Positions 20,265 to 32,574 of a DNA stretch of 64,000 nt are shown in pieces (the first letter of the stretch is position 1; each line of letters begins with the position of its first letter). Position numbers and translations under genes: made by a program. The stretch is from Acipenser ruthenus (Eukaryota; Chordata; Actinopteri; Acipenseriformes; Acipenseridae), in the NCBI RefSeq assembly GCF_902713425.1, contig NC_081241.1:7065263-7129262 (forward strand), given 5' to 3'. The notes beneath the pieces were generated by a model. That model saw nothing but the letters and a program-made list of their open reading frames with translations. It was not told the DNA's origin and searched no databases.

Positions 20265-23200
20265 CTGATTGAAGAGAAGAGGACGGGTAGAGGAGAGATG
20301 GTTAGAAAAGTCAAATCACTGAGAAAATCAAGTCATTGTCTGCTGCATCCTAAAATAACTCCCTCCTCCCTGCTTCATCAGTCTCTGCTCCCCCCACCCT
20401 TCTCCCCTCCTCCCTGCTCCCTCCTCCCTGCTCCCTCCTCCATGCTCCCTCCTCCCGCCTATGTGCTCCCTCCTTACTGCTCCCACCTCCCTGCTCCCTC
20501 CTCCATGGTCCCTCCTCCCTACTCCATGCTCCCGTCTCCCTGCTCCATCCTCCATGCTCCCTCATCCCGCTATGCTCCCTCCTCCCTCCTCTATACTCCC
20601 TGCTCATTTCCTTCCTGCTCTCTCCTTCCTGCTTCCTCCTCCCTCCTCTACGGTCCCTCCTCCATGCTCCCTACTCTCTTCTGCATCCTCCCTTTCCCTG
20701 CTCCCTCCTCTATACTCCCTCCTCTATACTCCCTCCTCCCTGCTCCCTGCTCCATACTCAATCTTTCCACTTCCCTGCTGATTCCTCCTTCCTTTTTGTT
20801 CCCTCCTCCCTCTATACTGCTCCCTCCCTGCTCCCTCCTCTCCCCTCCATGCTCCCTGCTGCATCATCCCTCCTCCCTGCTCCCTCCCTTATGCTCTCTC
20901 CAACCTGCTCCATGCTCCATCCATTCTCCCTCCTCTATGAACCCCCCTTTATGCTCCCTCCTCCCTGCTCCTTCCTCCCTCTGTGCTCCCTTTTCTATGC
21001 TCCCTCCTTCATGCTCTCTCCTCCCTCCTCCCTGTTCCCTCCTCCCTGTATGCTCCGTTTTAAGAAAATAAGAACATAAGAAAGTTTACAAACGAGAGGA
21101 GGCCATTCAGCCCATCTTGCTTGTTTGGTTGTTAGTAGCTTATTGATCCCAGAATCTCATCAAGCAGCTTCTTCAAGGATCCCAGGGTGTCAGCTTCAAC
21201 AACATTACTGGGGAGTTGGTTCCAGACCCTCACAACTCTCTGTGTGAAAAAGTGCCTCCTATTTTCTGTTCTGAATGCCCCTTTATCTAATCTCCATTTG
21301 TGACCCCTGGTCCTTGTTTCTTTTTTCAGGTCAAAAAAGTCAAAGAAGTCCCCTGGGTCGACATTGTCTATACCTTTTAGGATTTTGAATGCTTGAATCC
21401 GATCACTGCGTATTCTTTGTTCAAGACTGAATAGATTTAATTATTTTAGCCTGCCTGCATATGACATGCCTTTTAATCACGCAATAATTCTGGTTGCTCT
21501 TCTTTGCACTCTTTCTAGGGCAGCAATATCTTTTTTCTAACGAGGTGACCTGAACTGAACACAATATTCTAGGTGAGGTCTTACTAATGCATTGTAAAGT
21601 TTTAACCTTACTTCCCTTGATTTAAATTCAACACTCCTCACAATATATCCGAGCATCTTGTTGGCCTTTTTTATAACTTCCCCACATTGTCTAGAGGAAG
21701 ACATTTCTGAGTCAACATAAACTCCTAGGTCTTTTTCATAGTTCCTTTCTTCAATTTCAGTATCTCCCATATGATATTTGTAATGCACATTTTTATTGAC
21801 TGCATGCAATACTTTACACTTTTCTCTATTAAATGCCATTTGCCATGTGTCTGCCCAGTTCTGAATGCTGTCTAGATCATTTTGAATGACCTTTGCTGCT
21901 GCAAAAGTGTTTGCCACTCCTCCTATTTTTGTGTCGTTTGCAAATTTAACGAGTTTGCTTACTATACCAGAATCTAAATCATTAATGTAAATTTGGAATA
22001 GCAGAGGACCTAACACTGATCCCTGTGGTACACCACTGGTTACCTCGCTCCATTTTCAGGTTTCTCCTCTGATCAGTACTTTCTGTTTTCTACATGTTAA
22101 CCACTCCCTAATCCATGTGCATGCATCTCATTGAATCCCTACTGTGTTCAGTTTGAGAATTAATTTTTTATGCGGGACTTTGTCAAAAGCTTTCTGGAAA
22201 TCTAAATAAACCATGTCGTATGCTTTGCAATTATCAATTTTCAATGTTGCTTCCTCAAAAAAGTCAAGTAGGTTAGTTAGACATGATCTCCCTTTCCTAA
22301 AACCATGCTGACTGTCTCCCAGGATATTGTTAACACATAGGTAATTTTAAGTTTTGGATATTATTATAGTTTCCATAAGTTTACATATAATAAAAGTCAG
22401 GTTTATTGGTCTGTAGTTACCTGGTTCGGTTTTGTCTCCCTTTTTGTGGATCGGTATTACGTTTGCAATTTTCCAGTCTGTCGGTACAACCTCTATGTTA
22501 CCTCCTCCCTCCTCTGTGTTCCCTCCTCACTGCTCCCTCCTCCCTCATTCCTCCTCTTTGCTCCCTCCTCCCTGCTTTTTATTATAGACAAGTATATATA
22601 AACTGTGATAATTAAGATTGATAATCAATAGATAAGATCTATAATTCTTACTTGAGATTGATTTCTGACTTTGGATAAGTTCTCTCTTTTTATTTTTCTG
22701 TCTTCAAAAAATGGCTGCTATTAATTAAACCCTCTTGCTGCTTGATTCTTTTGTTCATTATTATTCCTCGATCTTATTGCACTTCTTCAGTTGGAACCAA
22801 TCAAATGCAACCCTGCATACAATTACACTTCACTTAATGTTCCTACAGTGTTGCCATTTTATCCACTCAGACCCCTTGCTTATTAAATATCTTCAATAGA
22901 ATATCGTCCACTCTTCAAATATCTGTCTAATATAATGAGCAATCCATCACACAAGTGCAGTGATACTGCAGTATACATTTACTACCAGCACAGGGTGACT
23001 GGGAGGGATAGCTGTTCATTTTACCCCACAACTGGTTTCACATGCATTGTACATGTATTAAAAGATGGGATGATAATCTATTCAGGAATACCAAGATATT
23101 TAGGGAGAGAAAGGTCTGAGTGGAAAAACAGTCAACAAATGCCCTACCCTTAGTCATTCTGAATGTATTCATCTGAACCAATACTTGTTGGAGAGGTGTA

Positions 23201-26200
23201 GATTAATGGGTTCACAATTACTAATAAATAATAATAATTGCTGCCCTCAAGTCCACCCCTCTCTGTTCTGTAGTGTTAGCTCTTCTCACAATGGAGAGAC
23301 ACATATTTCAATCAAATGTTTCTGTAAAAACAGACTTACATTTTAAAAACTCAGCTCTGTTCCTTGGCTCTGGAGCCTGCAGACTGCAAACTACAACTTC
23401 ATTTACTGAGTAGAAAAAAAGAGAGAGAAAAAGAATTGAAACATGTGCATTAATACACAACACACACATGCAGAAATCTGCCATGATCTTAATCTTTAAA
23501 CACAAAGTGCATCTGTTCAGTTTATCAGTGTAGCAAAGGACCAAGCTAACTCCACCCTCATCAGGAATCTTTCACACAAGAACTAATCTAATACATCTCC
23601 AGCCACTCTTTCACTGAGGCGTTCGGGCCTTCCAAAAAGAGAGAATGTCTCTGGAGATAAAATGTTTTACTGGAAGAAAAGCCTTACCTTTGAAATGTCT
23701 GTCACGGCTCCTAGACCCCAGGGTATAAACTGCTGTTTCATTCACTGAATAAAATACAGAAAACTGACTTTACTGTAGAGGATTTGGAATACAAACATGA
23801 CCATGACCAAAAATTCCTATAAATATTTGATAAGAAAGTGCAGGACTATAAGTTAGCATTCTATATGGAATGAATGTGTTGTTTATTGTTTAAATCCCTC
23901 CGTCTCTGTTTGAATGTTATTGTGTTGTTTTCTCATGTAGTGCTTTAGAAACTCTCTTCCTTCCTGCTCTCATCACTGTAAACGAGGTGGGGTGTTTCAA
24001 CCTGGGGAAATCATTTGAAATAAAACATCTGCAATATTCATATAGCCAACAATCTGCAAGAGGTCTTTATTAATGTCTTGCAAATCCTATCCATCCTCAA
24101 GCCATGGTCTATTTGAGAAATATCTACCAAAGGAATCTATTTCACACCAACCTGTTGTGGTTATTTTGACTAATTCCCCCTTGCAGAAGTCCTCAATATG
24201 GTCTTTAAGTTCAGATACAGCTTTCCTCACAGCCCCAAAAGAGATGTCTGTATTGGGAGTAATGCTGGGTAAGTCTCCAGCTTCAGGAGGGGCACAGAGA
24301 GACTGGAAATTCTACAACAGGAAAGTGGAAAAAAATGAGTTTTTTAGTGAAACATAATGGGGTCCAAAACATTGCTGGGGAAAAGCATTTATGGACTTGA
24401 GATTTTCTAAGCAGTGATGTTACCTGTAGAAAATGGATGTCATCCTCTGTCTCTGAAAGCTGTTTCAGCTCATCGTTTCTCCTTCTTAGCTCAGAAATCT
24501 CCTGCTCCAATTTCTTCATGTGTCCTTCAGCCTGATTAACTGCAGCCTTCTCATTAGCTCCAATCAGCTCAATAACCTCAGTGTGGATCTTCTCAATGGA
24601 TCGGATCAGCTCAGTAAAGATCTTCTCACTTTCCTTTATTTCTATGCATGCAGATCTCTGAGTGAAAGAACACAGTAGAGGAGACATGGTTAGTATTGAT
24701 ATCAAAAACACATCAGGCATAGACAGTAAACTTCTGTAGATGTGTTCCAGTCCATCTGTTAACACCCTCTTGACAATACCCACTTTCAGTGACTTCACAG
24801 CCTCATTCAGCTTCTCCACTTCTTTCAGTCTCTCCTGGATTCTCTGTTGTATTTCTGTCTGTGTCTCTCCCAGCTGCTTCTGTGTAGAAACACAGTGACA
24901 CAGTGACATTTCTGATGGGGGAGTGAGTGATATCCTTTCACACCCAGCACAGGTCTGTTTAAGTATGCTTTTGTGTGTATAGTAGTAAGATACAACACCA
25001 TCTAGTGCACAGCTGCCAGCAATACAAAAGGACACTTGATCCACAGTAGCTGTCCACTAGATGGTACTGATTCATACTAGTAACAGTGAATGATGGCTGA
25101 TCTAGCATGTGTTACATGTTTGTTTTGTTAAGCACCTAGGTAACTGAAGCAGCTTTCTCTTTAATGTATATTTAGGGCTTCTGATTTCTGTTTTAATCGA
25201 TAAACACAGATAAAACAGCCCTGATGCAAAACAATGAAATCAGTGTATACCCAATAAACAGCGGAAAAACACTGGACATGGTTACTCAATTCACATTGAC
25301 TTCACTCCTTTCCATGTGAAAAAATACAATAAAATAACCTAAAACCAAAAAAACAAAACCCTTTCTCAATGCAGTCGTGCAATGTCCCTCCTTCCTGACT
25401 TGAATCTATCATTGATTTGTTCTGAAAACTTTAAACTGAGTGGAAGCACATTCCTGCATTTCTATTGGAGGATTGCACATGCTAGTGAGATTTAAAACAA
25501 GATTAGAATTAGAAATGGAGGGTTGTTCTTGCTCACATGATTTAAAGCTATATTACAGTTCAATAGACACACAGAAACATCAGAAGAATGTGCCCTTGAC
25601 AAGAAGGACTTCGATGTGGAAGACAGCAAAGGAAACAGGGTACTTATAGATTTCAACAAACAAAAATCCTAAACAGATTATTTCTTTTTTAACTAATTTA
25701 AACATATTTGTTTTAATCATGTAAAAATGTGTCAAATTCAGCTACTTGGATTTGAGTTACATCCTCTACTGGCTTTGAGCCTTAATAATTAAAAAAAAAA
25801 AAGATTAACACTTTATCAATAAAAACAATTCTTCTCAGCTAGATGGTGGTTATAAATTGAAAGATCAAACGTTTTAAGTGTACAAGCAAGCCTCCCAAAA
25901 ACACACCTCTCACTGGGCAGACTGGCAAGAACGGCATGGCACGGGCACACCTCTTCCAGTGCAGACAGATGCGTATGTGTCACTTTTAAAGGCACGGGCA
26001 CAGCAGCTCTGCTAGTGCAGATAGATGCATATGTGCCACTTTTAAAAGGCATGGGTTTTGTTTACTATATATCAAAACACAATTATTAAAGTCTTGTTTA
26101 AAATGTAATGTATTAGTTTATTAAGAAGATATTATGATCCCTGTGCTGCAGTCATTGTTACAATATATTAAAGAGGCCCTGCATCATAGAGGCAGCACTG

Positions 26201-27979
26201 GGTGAAGCTCGCTCCGTCCTCCGGCTGCAGCACCAATTTTCCAAGCGAGGATCACATTTCCACCACATCACTACAAACACCAGTATGGCTGGCTCTGGGT
26301 TTAATGAAATTAATAAACACCGGAAAACAGAAGCCCTGGTTATTTTGAATATCATATTAATCTTGTTTTTATTTATTTATTTATTTTAAATTAGGTACTT
26401 GACTTTTCTGTTTATGTTATTTTCAATCACTTTACCCAATTAAACTATAATACATTAAACAATGAAACTGATCTATGATTTTATTAAATTGCAAGATGCA
26501 TATAAAAAACACCAGGAATATAAATCATGCTAATTTTACACTACAAATTCCAATGCACCACAAAACAGCTGAACAAATCCTTCTTACCCTGTGAGGCAGG
26601 GCGGAGGTCCTGCGCGTGTAAACACTGTGTTTTTGTTTGATTGTAAATAATGTTTTTGATAATCAAGTTTGTGCTAGATGTGGCAGCGTATATTTAAATC
26701 CAGGTGTGGAATGTGTCCAGGTGCTAAATAATTAATTGATTATCAATTAGCCGTGGCCAAATGCCTTTAAAGGGGTCTGAAAAGCCAGTTTCTTTGTTCT
26801 ACAAGCAGGGATACAGACTCTGGGAAGGACAGTGGTGCTGTAGCAGCCTCACGACTGCGTGTGTTAACCAGGGTGAGAAAAACACAAGAGGAAAAATGTA
26901 TCTCGGATCACTGTGTGAGTTAACCAGGATCGCTAGCACTGGATGGAATAGCGAACAAGTTTAGGGGATTTTAATCCCACCCAAGTCTAGAGAGGAGGTG
27001 TCAGGGAGACTGTTCCTGGAGCGGGACCTCCTTTCTTCTATGGTCAGCTTTTATTTTATAGTTGTTTTTCGTGCAGTGTTTTGTTTTGAATGTTTTGTGT
27101 TTTTTGTATCAAAGAAAACCTCCTGTGTCCTTCCTGTCAATCAGCGATAGCCACACCCGTAACAACACCCCTGTTACACCCTGAAATGCATTTTAGTACA
27201 TTATAGTTTAGATAGAGCAATTAAAAAACTAGGGCTTTTTAAATAGATCTTAATATACATTTCAAATCTGATCTAATGTGAGACTGTATAACTTATTAAA
27301 CAGTTATACAGTCTCACATTAGATCAGATTTGAATTAAATATCCCTGGGAATTCTTATCTTCTAAGATAGCTACAACAGAATGGTTCAAACCCTTACCTG
27401 TTTCCCAGTCCTTTCTTTCTCAACTGAGACTTTATCATGGCTCTTGTGTTCCTCGTCTGCACACAGCCAGCAAATACACACCTGATCGGTTCTACAGAAG
27501 ACCTCACATAATCGTTGGTGTTCAGCACAAAGCTTCTGCTCCAGATTTTTAATTACATTGATCAGCTTGTGCCTCTTTAATGGATTAACCTCACTGTGTG
27601 GCTTGACGTGTGTTTCACAGTAAGAGGCCAGGCACGTCAAACAGGATTTCACAGCTTTGAACTTTCTCCCAGTGCAGAAATCACACGACACATCTCCAGG
27701 TCCAACATAACTTTGAGCAGGAGGAGGATTGAGTCCTGTCTTCTTTAATTTCTCCACAACTTCAGCCAGCATGGTGTTTCTGCACAGATCAGGCCTCGGG
27801 ATAAAGGTCTTTCTGCACTGGGGGCAGCTGTAGACACTTGTATGATCAGTCTGATCCCAGCAGTTCTTAATACACCTCATACAGTAACTGTGTCCACATG
27901 CTGTAGTGACTGGGTCCTTCAATATCTCCAGACACACTGGACAGCTAAACTGATCCTCTGACCACAAGTTTGAAGCCAT
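19732..27979 (-). CDS. finTRIM-like TRIM gene, complete (RING, B-boxes, coiled coil, PRY-SPRY)
   Basis: Exons: 27398-27979, 24784-24879, 24424-24657, 24152-24311, optional 23688-23744, 23340-23405 and 19732-20264. The 96- and 234-nt coiled-coil exons are the usual TRIM sizes. The product is 556 residues, or 575 with the optional exon. TRIM proteins of this type are RING E3 ubiquitin ligases, and fish finTRIMs are tied to antiviral responses. RING: CPVCLEILKDPVTTACGHSYCMRC to CPQC within residues 13-60. Two B-boxes follow (CDFC to CETHVKPH, then CRTDQVCICWLCADEEHKSH). The C-terminal exon is PRY-SPRY, beginning with a PRY-like TLDPNTAYREL and containing a CYWEIE motif. All frames are intact and all introns have GT/AG ends; donor 4 (GTTGGT) is weak. 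The start is the ATG at 27979 before the RING. The last intron holds a large minisatellite and a LINE. Confidence 0.88.
20345..21062. repeat. CTCC-rich minisatellite in the last TRIM intron
   Basis: Variable units of CTCCCTCCTCCATG/CTGCTCCCTCC. The sense strand of the TRIM gene (minus) is GGGAGGAGGGAGCATGGAGG-like. It resumes at 22495-22580 after a LINE insertion. Long open frames on both strands are low-complexity artefacts. Confidence 0.95.
21065..22495 (-). mobile_element. CR1-like LINE, longest copy, inserted in the TRIM intron
   Basis: Minus-strand sense. It includes reverse-transcriptase residues QIYINDLDSG, KFANDTKIGG (FADD box altered to FAND), NREKCKVLH and LYNALVRPHLEYC, with further RT upstream (AYDMVYLDFQKAFDKVPH region near 22180-22230). 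5'-truncated, with several stops. It splits the minisatellite. Confidence 0.9.
22495..22580. repeat. CTCC minisatellite, part beyond the LINE
   Basis: Continuation of the 20345-21062 array. Confidence 0.85.
23340..23405 (-). CDS. TRIM 66-nt exon before SPRY
   Basis: Acceptor TTTTCTACTCAG, donor T|GTAAGT, phase 1-1. It encodes VNEVVVCSLQAPEPRNRAEF and joins to Tyr-Ser of the SPRY exon. The plus-strand gene has the equivalent at 42994-43059. Confidence 0.85.
23688..23744 (-). CDS. Optional TRIM exon, related to the next exon
   Basis: 57 nt, acceptor TTTTATTCAG, donor G|GTAAGG, phase 1-1. It encodes VNETAVYTLGSRSRDRHFK, starting VNE.AV like the following exon. It can be included or skipped in frame. 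The homologous segment is missing from the plus-strand gene. Confidence 0.6.
24152..24311 (-). CDS. TRIM linker exon (160 nt)
   Basis: Acceptor CCTGTTGTAG, donor CAG|GTTGGT. It encodes NFQSLCAPPEAGDLPSIT through ISFGAVRKAVSELKDH to LVKITTT. Phase 0 in, phase 1 out. Confidence 0.85.
24424..24657 (-). CDS. TRIM coiled-coil exon (234 nt)
   Basis: 78 residues with heptad pattern (IKESEKIFTELIRSIEKIHT, MKKLEQEISELRRRNDELKQ). Acceptor TTTCACTCAG, donor CAG|GTAACA. Confidence 0.92.
24784..24879 (-). CDS. TRIM coiled-coil exon (96 nt)
   Basis: 32 residues, KQLGETQTEIQQRIQERLKE to NEAVKSLK. Acceptor TTTCTACACAG, donor AAA|GTGGGT. Confidence 0.92.
25370..25640 (+). repeat. Dispersed sequence shared with 50283-50600
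   Basis: Shared words CCTTCCTGACTTG, ATCTATCATTGATT, TTTCTATTGGAG and GGAAGACAGCAAAGGAAA in the same order. No known family recognised. Confidence 0.6.
26592..27178. mobile_element. Solo LTR of an LTR retrotransposon (fossil)
   Basis: 587 bases beginning TG and ending CA, flanked on both sides by the 5-base direct repeat CCCTG (26587-26591 and 27179-27183). There is no internal coding sequence, as expected after recombination between two LTRs. It lies in intron 1 of the minus-strand TRIM, and the paralogue lacks it. Family not identified. Confidence 0.65.
27398..27979 (-). CDS. TRIM exon 1: RING and two B-boxes
   Basis: 194 codons, donor CAG|GTAAGG. Start MASNLWSEDQ. RING C3HC4 cysteines and histidine are all present; B-box 1 and B-box 2 follow. 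Phase 0 out. Confidence 0.93.
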
Positions 27980-28140
27980 CTTGCTGCAGTGAGACAGAGA
28001 GACTGACGATTTCACAACAGAAACTTCACTGTGTTGATTTCCTGGAGTTGTGCAAAGCTCTAAGAGGTGGGGTTTGGGACTGAGGCCAGGTTTAGACAAG
28101 CAGGCTGAGCAGAAACTGCTGAATCAGTGTGAGAGGGGCG
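27980..28140 (-). promoter_or_regulatory. TRIM 5' region, conserved among three copies
   Basis: Matches 39480-39671 and 63580-63775. It contains AGTTTCTGTTGTGAAAT on the minus strand, a weak ISRE-like word; copies elsewhere read AGTTTCGTTTG and AGTTTCGTTTCTT. It is probably 5' UTR and proximal promoter. Confidence 0.45.
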
Positions 28141-29654
28141 GAGAGGAGAGAGTTGTGAGTGGGACTGGTGTTTGAGAAATGCATTGTCACAGTAACCCTT
28201 CTATAGCTACAGTATGTATTTGACTGCACTAGACCTTCACTTCTGTGTGGGTCTGAATCCTCAGATGTTCACAAGGGAAGTGAGTTTGGTGAAGTTCGAT
28301 CTTCGTGGGCATTAATCCACATCTCAAAGTCCATTAGACCTCAACCACAAACTTGTCTCTGAGCACCAACTGCTTTCTTCCCTCCAGTTCAGGGCAAGCT
28401 TGAGGCACAGAGTCTGAACTGCTCACACACCCCTAAGAGAACGTGAAGGGAGGTCCCTCCAGTCCAGGGGAGGCTGTATATTATGATAACTAGACATGTT
28501 CTAGTGTTATCAGACAGGGTGTGTACGTTACTGACATACTCAGTGCTGATTTCATGAGTTAAAACCATTTTATACAGAACAGACACTCAAACAAAGCTTA
28601 CAATCAAGAGACCTACTTTTCAAATCTGTGCACTATTTGTTTTATTCATTTCAGACAATGTCTTCCCTCTCATCAGCAGAACATCGTTCTCTCAAGTCCC
28701 TTCTTGTTTTGCTGTTGCTCGTTTTGTTTTCCACACTTCTTTATTTCTACTCTCTTTGACTCAGGTGAAGCCCATTGATCCTGCAGCCCCCACACTGGTT
28801 TCCTCTCCCCGTTCACTTCCTTCCTTCCTGTGTTACAGGTAATAGGACCCCACCTCCTGACCCCCTTCATCAAACATTTCAAAGAGATTTCATTTCAATC
28901 AGCCATGCTGCTGTGTTTTCATGAACAGATACAATTGTTCATTTTGAAAACTCTCCTGATAAATAGATATTAATGAACACTCATGGGGACCACACTGAGG
29001 TTAAAGGTTTAAATGTCATCATGTTCTTTACATTTCTTACCTGATGAGGATTTTCTGATGCTGTTTCTGATTAGAATTTATTCACGGTGCTTACTAACTA
29101 TTTAAGCAAAACATTGCTTCTGTTTGACTGCTGTGTTAGAGTGTCTAGTTCTGTACAGGAATATGAGAAGGATGGAACTCCAGCCATTGGAATAGTTGCG
29201 TCAATACCCTCGATTCACCATGAAGTGTGATCCTGGGCTGGAATCACAATATGTGCATTCAATTTCCCAGCAATGACAGACACAACAGAACAGCACAGAC
29301 CTGTCAGCACTTATTGATGCTAGACCCCTGCGATATGAGAAGCAGGCAGAGCCGCAGTGACTGCTTCAGTTGTTCTCCAGATCCCTGGCATGGATTCTGG
29401 GACGTATAAAAGCTGCATCTCCCTGTTGCCAGTCAGTTTCAGTTCCAATGGTAAAACAGCACATCAGATCCTATTGCAGTGACTTTGAGAGAGGGCTGAC
29501 AGTAGGAAGTGCTCGCTTCACTGCCGTATCCAAGACTGCACACAATCCTGATGTTTCATTCACAAGGAACAACAGTCTCCACAGTGATAGGACTCTCTCT
29601 ATGTGTGGCTCATTCTGGAGAACAGACTTCTACCCCAATGCAATAACATACAAG
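28141..29654. other. Upstream intergenic DNA
   Basis: No exon, RNA gene or named repeat recognised. Confidence 0.35.
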
Positions 29655-30425
29655 TTCCCTGGGAAATGACATTTAATAGAGAAAAGTGTAAAGTACTGCA
29701 CGCAGGCAATACAAATGTGCATTATCATATCATATGTGAGATACTGAAATTGAAGAAGGAATCTATGAAAAAGACCTAGGAGTTTATGTTGACTCAGAAA
29801 TGTCTTCATCTAGACAATGTGGGGAAGCTATAAAAAAAGTCCAACAAGATGCTCAGATATATTCTGAAAAGTGTTGAATTTAAATCAAGGGAAGTAATGT
29901 TAAAACTTTACAATGCATTAGTAAGACCTCACCTCCAATATTGTGTTTAGTTCTGGTCACCTCGTTACAAAAAGGATATTGCTGCTCTAGAAAGAGTGCA
30001 AAGAAGAGCAACCAGAATTATCCCAGGTTTAAAAGGCATGCCGTATGCAGACAGGTTAAAAGATTTGAATCTATTCAGTCTTGAACAAAGAATACGCAGT
30101 GATCGGATTCAAGCATTCAAAATACTAAAAGGTATAGACAATGTCGACCCAGGGGACTTCTTTGACTTTTTTGACCTGAAAAAAGAAAGAAGGACCAGGG
30201 GTCATAAAAGGGGCATTCAGAACAGAAAAAATGAGGCACTTTTTTACACAGAGAATTGTGAGCGTCTGGAACCAACTCCCCAGTAATGTTGTTGAATCTG
30301 ACACCCTGGGATCCTTAAAGAAGCTGCTTGATGAGATTCTGGGATCAATAAGCTACTAACAACCAAACGAGCAAGATGGGCTGAATGGCCTTCTCTCGTT
30401 TGTAAACTTTCTTATGTTCTTATAT
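29655..30425 (+). mobile_element. CR1-like LINE, 3' end (copy 3)
   Basis: Plus-strand sense. It reads NALVRPHLQYCV, then RVQRRATRIIPGLKGMPYAD and RLKDLNLFSLEQRIRSDRIQ, typical of the CR1/L2 ORF2 end, followed by the 3' end TTCTTATGTTCTTAT. 5'-truncated with several breaks. Confidence 0.9.
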
Positions 30426-30550
30426 TCTTATGAAGGAATTAGTGGCTGATGGGAATCACCGAGGGATGATCATGCATCCCTCCAGAACAATTTAAATACC
30501 TTGCAGACTCTCAATCTGCCAGGACCAATCACTGTCATCTGGCTGGCCTG

Positions 30551-30700
30551 GGGGCCCTACACCCTACTGACAGTGGTATGGCAGGTGATTCAGTCCCAGG
30601 GGGGTCCTATACCCTACTGACAGTGGTATGGCAGATTTATCAGTCCCAGGGGGGTCCTACACCCTCCTGACAGTGGTATGGCAGGTGATTCAGCCCCAAG
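30551..30700. repeat. Three tandem 50-bp units
   Basis: Exact 50-base period starting GGGG(C/T)CCTA(C/T)ACCCT; units differ at a few sites. Confidence 0.95.
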
Positions 30701-32574
30701 GTGTCTGTTTTGACACTGATGTGCTCGTCTGTCTGTTTATATGTTGTTTCTTGAAGGGTTTTTAGGCTCCTCTGTAACAGTTCGTTCTTCACTCTTCAAT
30801 AATAGCAATGCATTGGAGCAGCTGTCCAGCAGATATTTCACATGATTCCCTTTGATTGGAATTGAAGCAGCTCACTGTCACTCTGTCACTGTGTAATATT
30901 GCATTATACTGGAGAGGAATCCTGGGTTTGTCTGCAGGCATTGCTCTCTGATGGAAGCCAAGCTGACGGACGTCAGAGCGTTTTAAAATGCAGAAGAAAC
31001 CAGTTTGCAGTTCTGAGTGTGGCTCTTAATTATTACCAATGCTTCTGATTATTTTACAGTCGCTCCTGAGTTAAGCAACATCACTTGTGTTGAGTGAAAT
31101 TCTGTAAAATGTCACTTTTGAATTCAATAAGACGATGTGCTTTCTTCGATTGTATTTATTTCTGTTCATTTTGACAGTAAAATAAATCTAATATATGTGA
31201 AGGTTTAGTGTAAAAAGTAGAATTTTATATTTGAAATGGTTAGGATACACAGGTCCCTATTATCACAGCGTTTATGACTGGTAACATTAGAGCTATCAGG
31301 GTCATTACTGATCTGAAGAGCAATGCAGGGGGATTCCTCAGTGCTGTAAAATGCTCTAAGAAACACCTTGATCAAAGGGAAGCCGATATCCAACAATCCT
31401 TGTTTGAGAAGTTTAAACTGCAGTTCTTCGTTTCTGACAGCAGGGGGCGACAATGTCTCAGTGTTGGAGGTATCATATTCGGATTTATCTGTTCGCTAAA
31501 TGTTGATGCCAAGTGTGAAATAAGGATTTATGTTCCATGTTTTTAATTCACAGAATTATTTGTTAGATTCACAGATTTAACGTGTCAGCTTTAAATGTTG
31601 ACTTGCCAAGTGTAAAAAAATTAAATTAAACACTGAAGCATTTTTTTTCGGATTTAATTGTCATTTTAATACGTGTTTTCAACAATTTTAAATAATAGCT
31701 GAAAGTACACATTTCAAAATGTTTAAATATGTCTTGTTAAAATGTATGTATTAAGCTAAAACTGATTTTTTAAAAAAGTTAAATCTGTAAAAAAACAACA
31801 CTTAGTTAATACTTGTGTATTTTTTTAGCTTTTCTTTATTCTGAAATTGTGGAATTTAGTGTCATCTAGCGGCCACGGTTGGTATTTTTCCCAAAAAGAA
31901 AAGTAGAAAAAACAGTCTAAGCTTTTTTCAGCACATGCAAAGGAGGAACTCATTTGACCAATCGATATGTATTTTTCATGAGCCGCCTGCATAGACTGTA
32001 TATGAGACCGCATTTTAGAAGCAGGTATAACTGTAGGCATACATGTCGTTGACCAGAACAGTGAAGCGACTCCATCAGACCCCAGAACCAAACCACCACA
32101 TTACAGTCTAATTAATTATTAACAAATACGTTTCTGTTGATATTTGAGTTGTTTAGTTTAATTCATATTTTTAGTAATCTATAGGCTGACTTCAGGGTCA
32201 CCGTTTAACATAATAAAACATCAGAGTTTTTTTTCTCAATTTGTAGGAAATGGATTGTTCAATATTGATAAGACAATAAAACGCAAACTTGAGTAAGGAA
32301 TGGATTATTTATTACACAGGCTAATCATTAGCAACGTGAATATGTTAGTTAACATGGATTTGGTTTTAGAAATCTATGTATTTATTGTTTCATTTATTTT
32401 AGAAGAATAAGAAAACAGTTTCATATTTGTCTTGTTTACTGACTGGATGAATAAGTCAGCTCTATATTAACACAAGTCCTGCAGACTCTGCTGTGTAACA
32501 TACCTTACTATCCCAGTTATATTATCAATATATGTTAAATGAGGGGGTGGGGGTAGTAATTGACCTTTACATTT
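30701..32574. other. Intergenic DNA
   Basis: AT-rich. No gene recognised; short frames lack motifs. Confidence 0.35.

Noticed and set aside
20298-21079. Long Ser/Pro/Leu-rich frames
   Set aside because: Low-complexity translation of the CTCC minisatellite.
22935-23153. Plus-strand open frame in a TRIM intron, conserved with one at 43193-43471
   Set aside because: Both frames lie antisense in the same intron of the two duplicated genes. Most differences change amino acids, so the similarity is explained by DNA duplication, not by protein selection.
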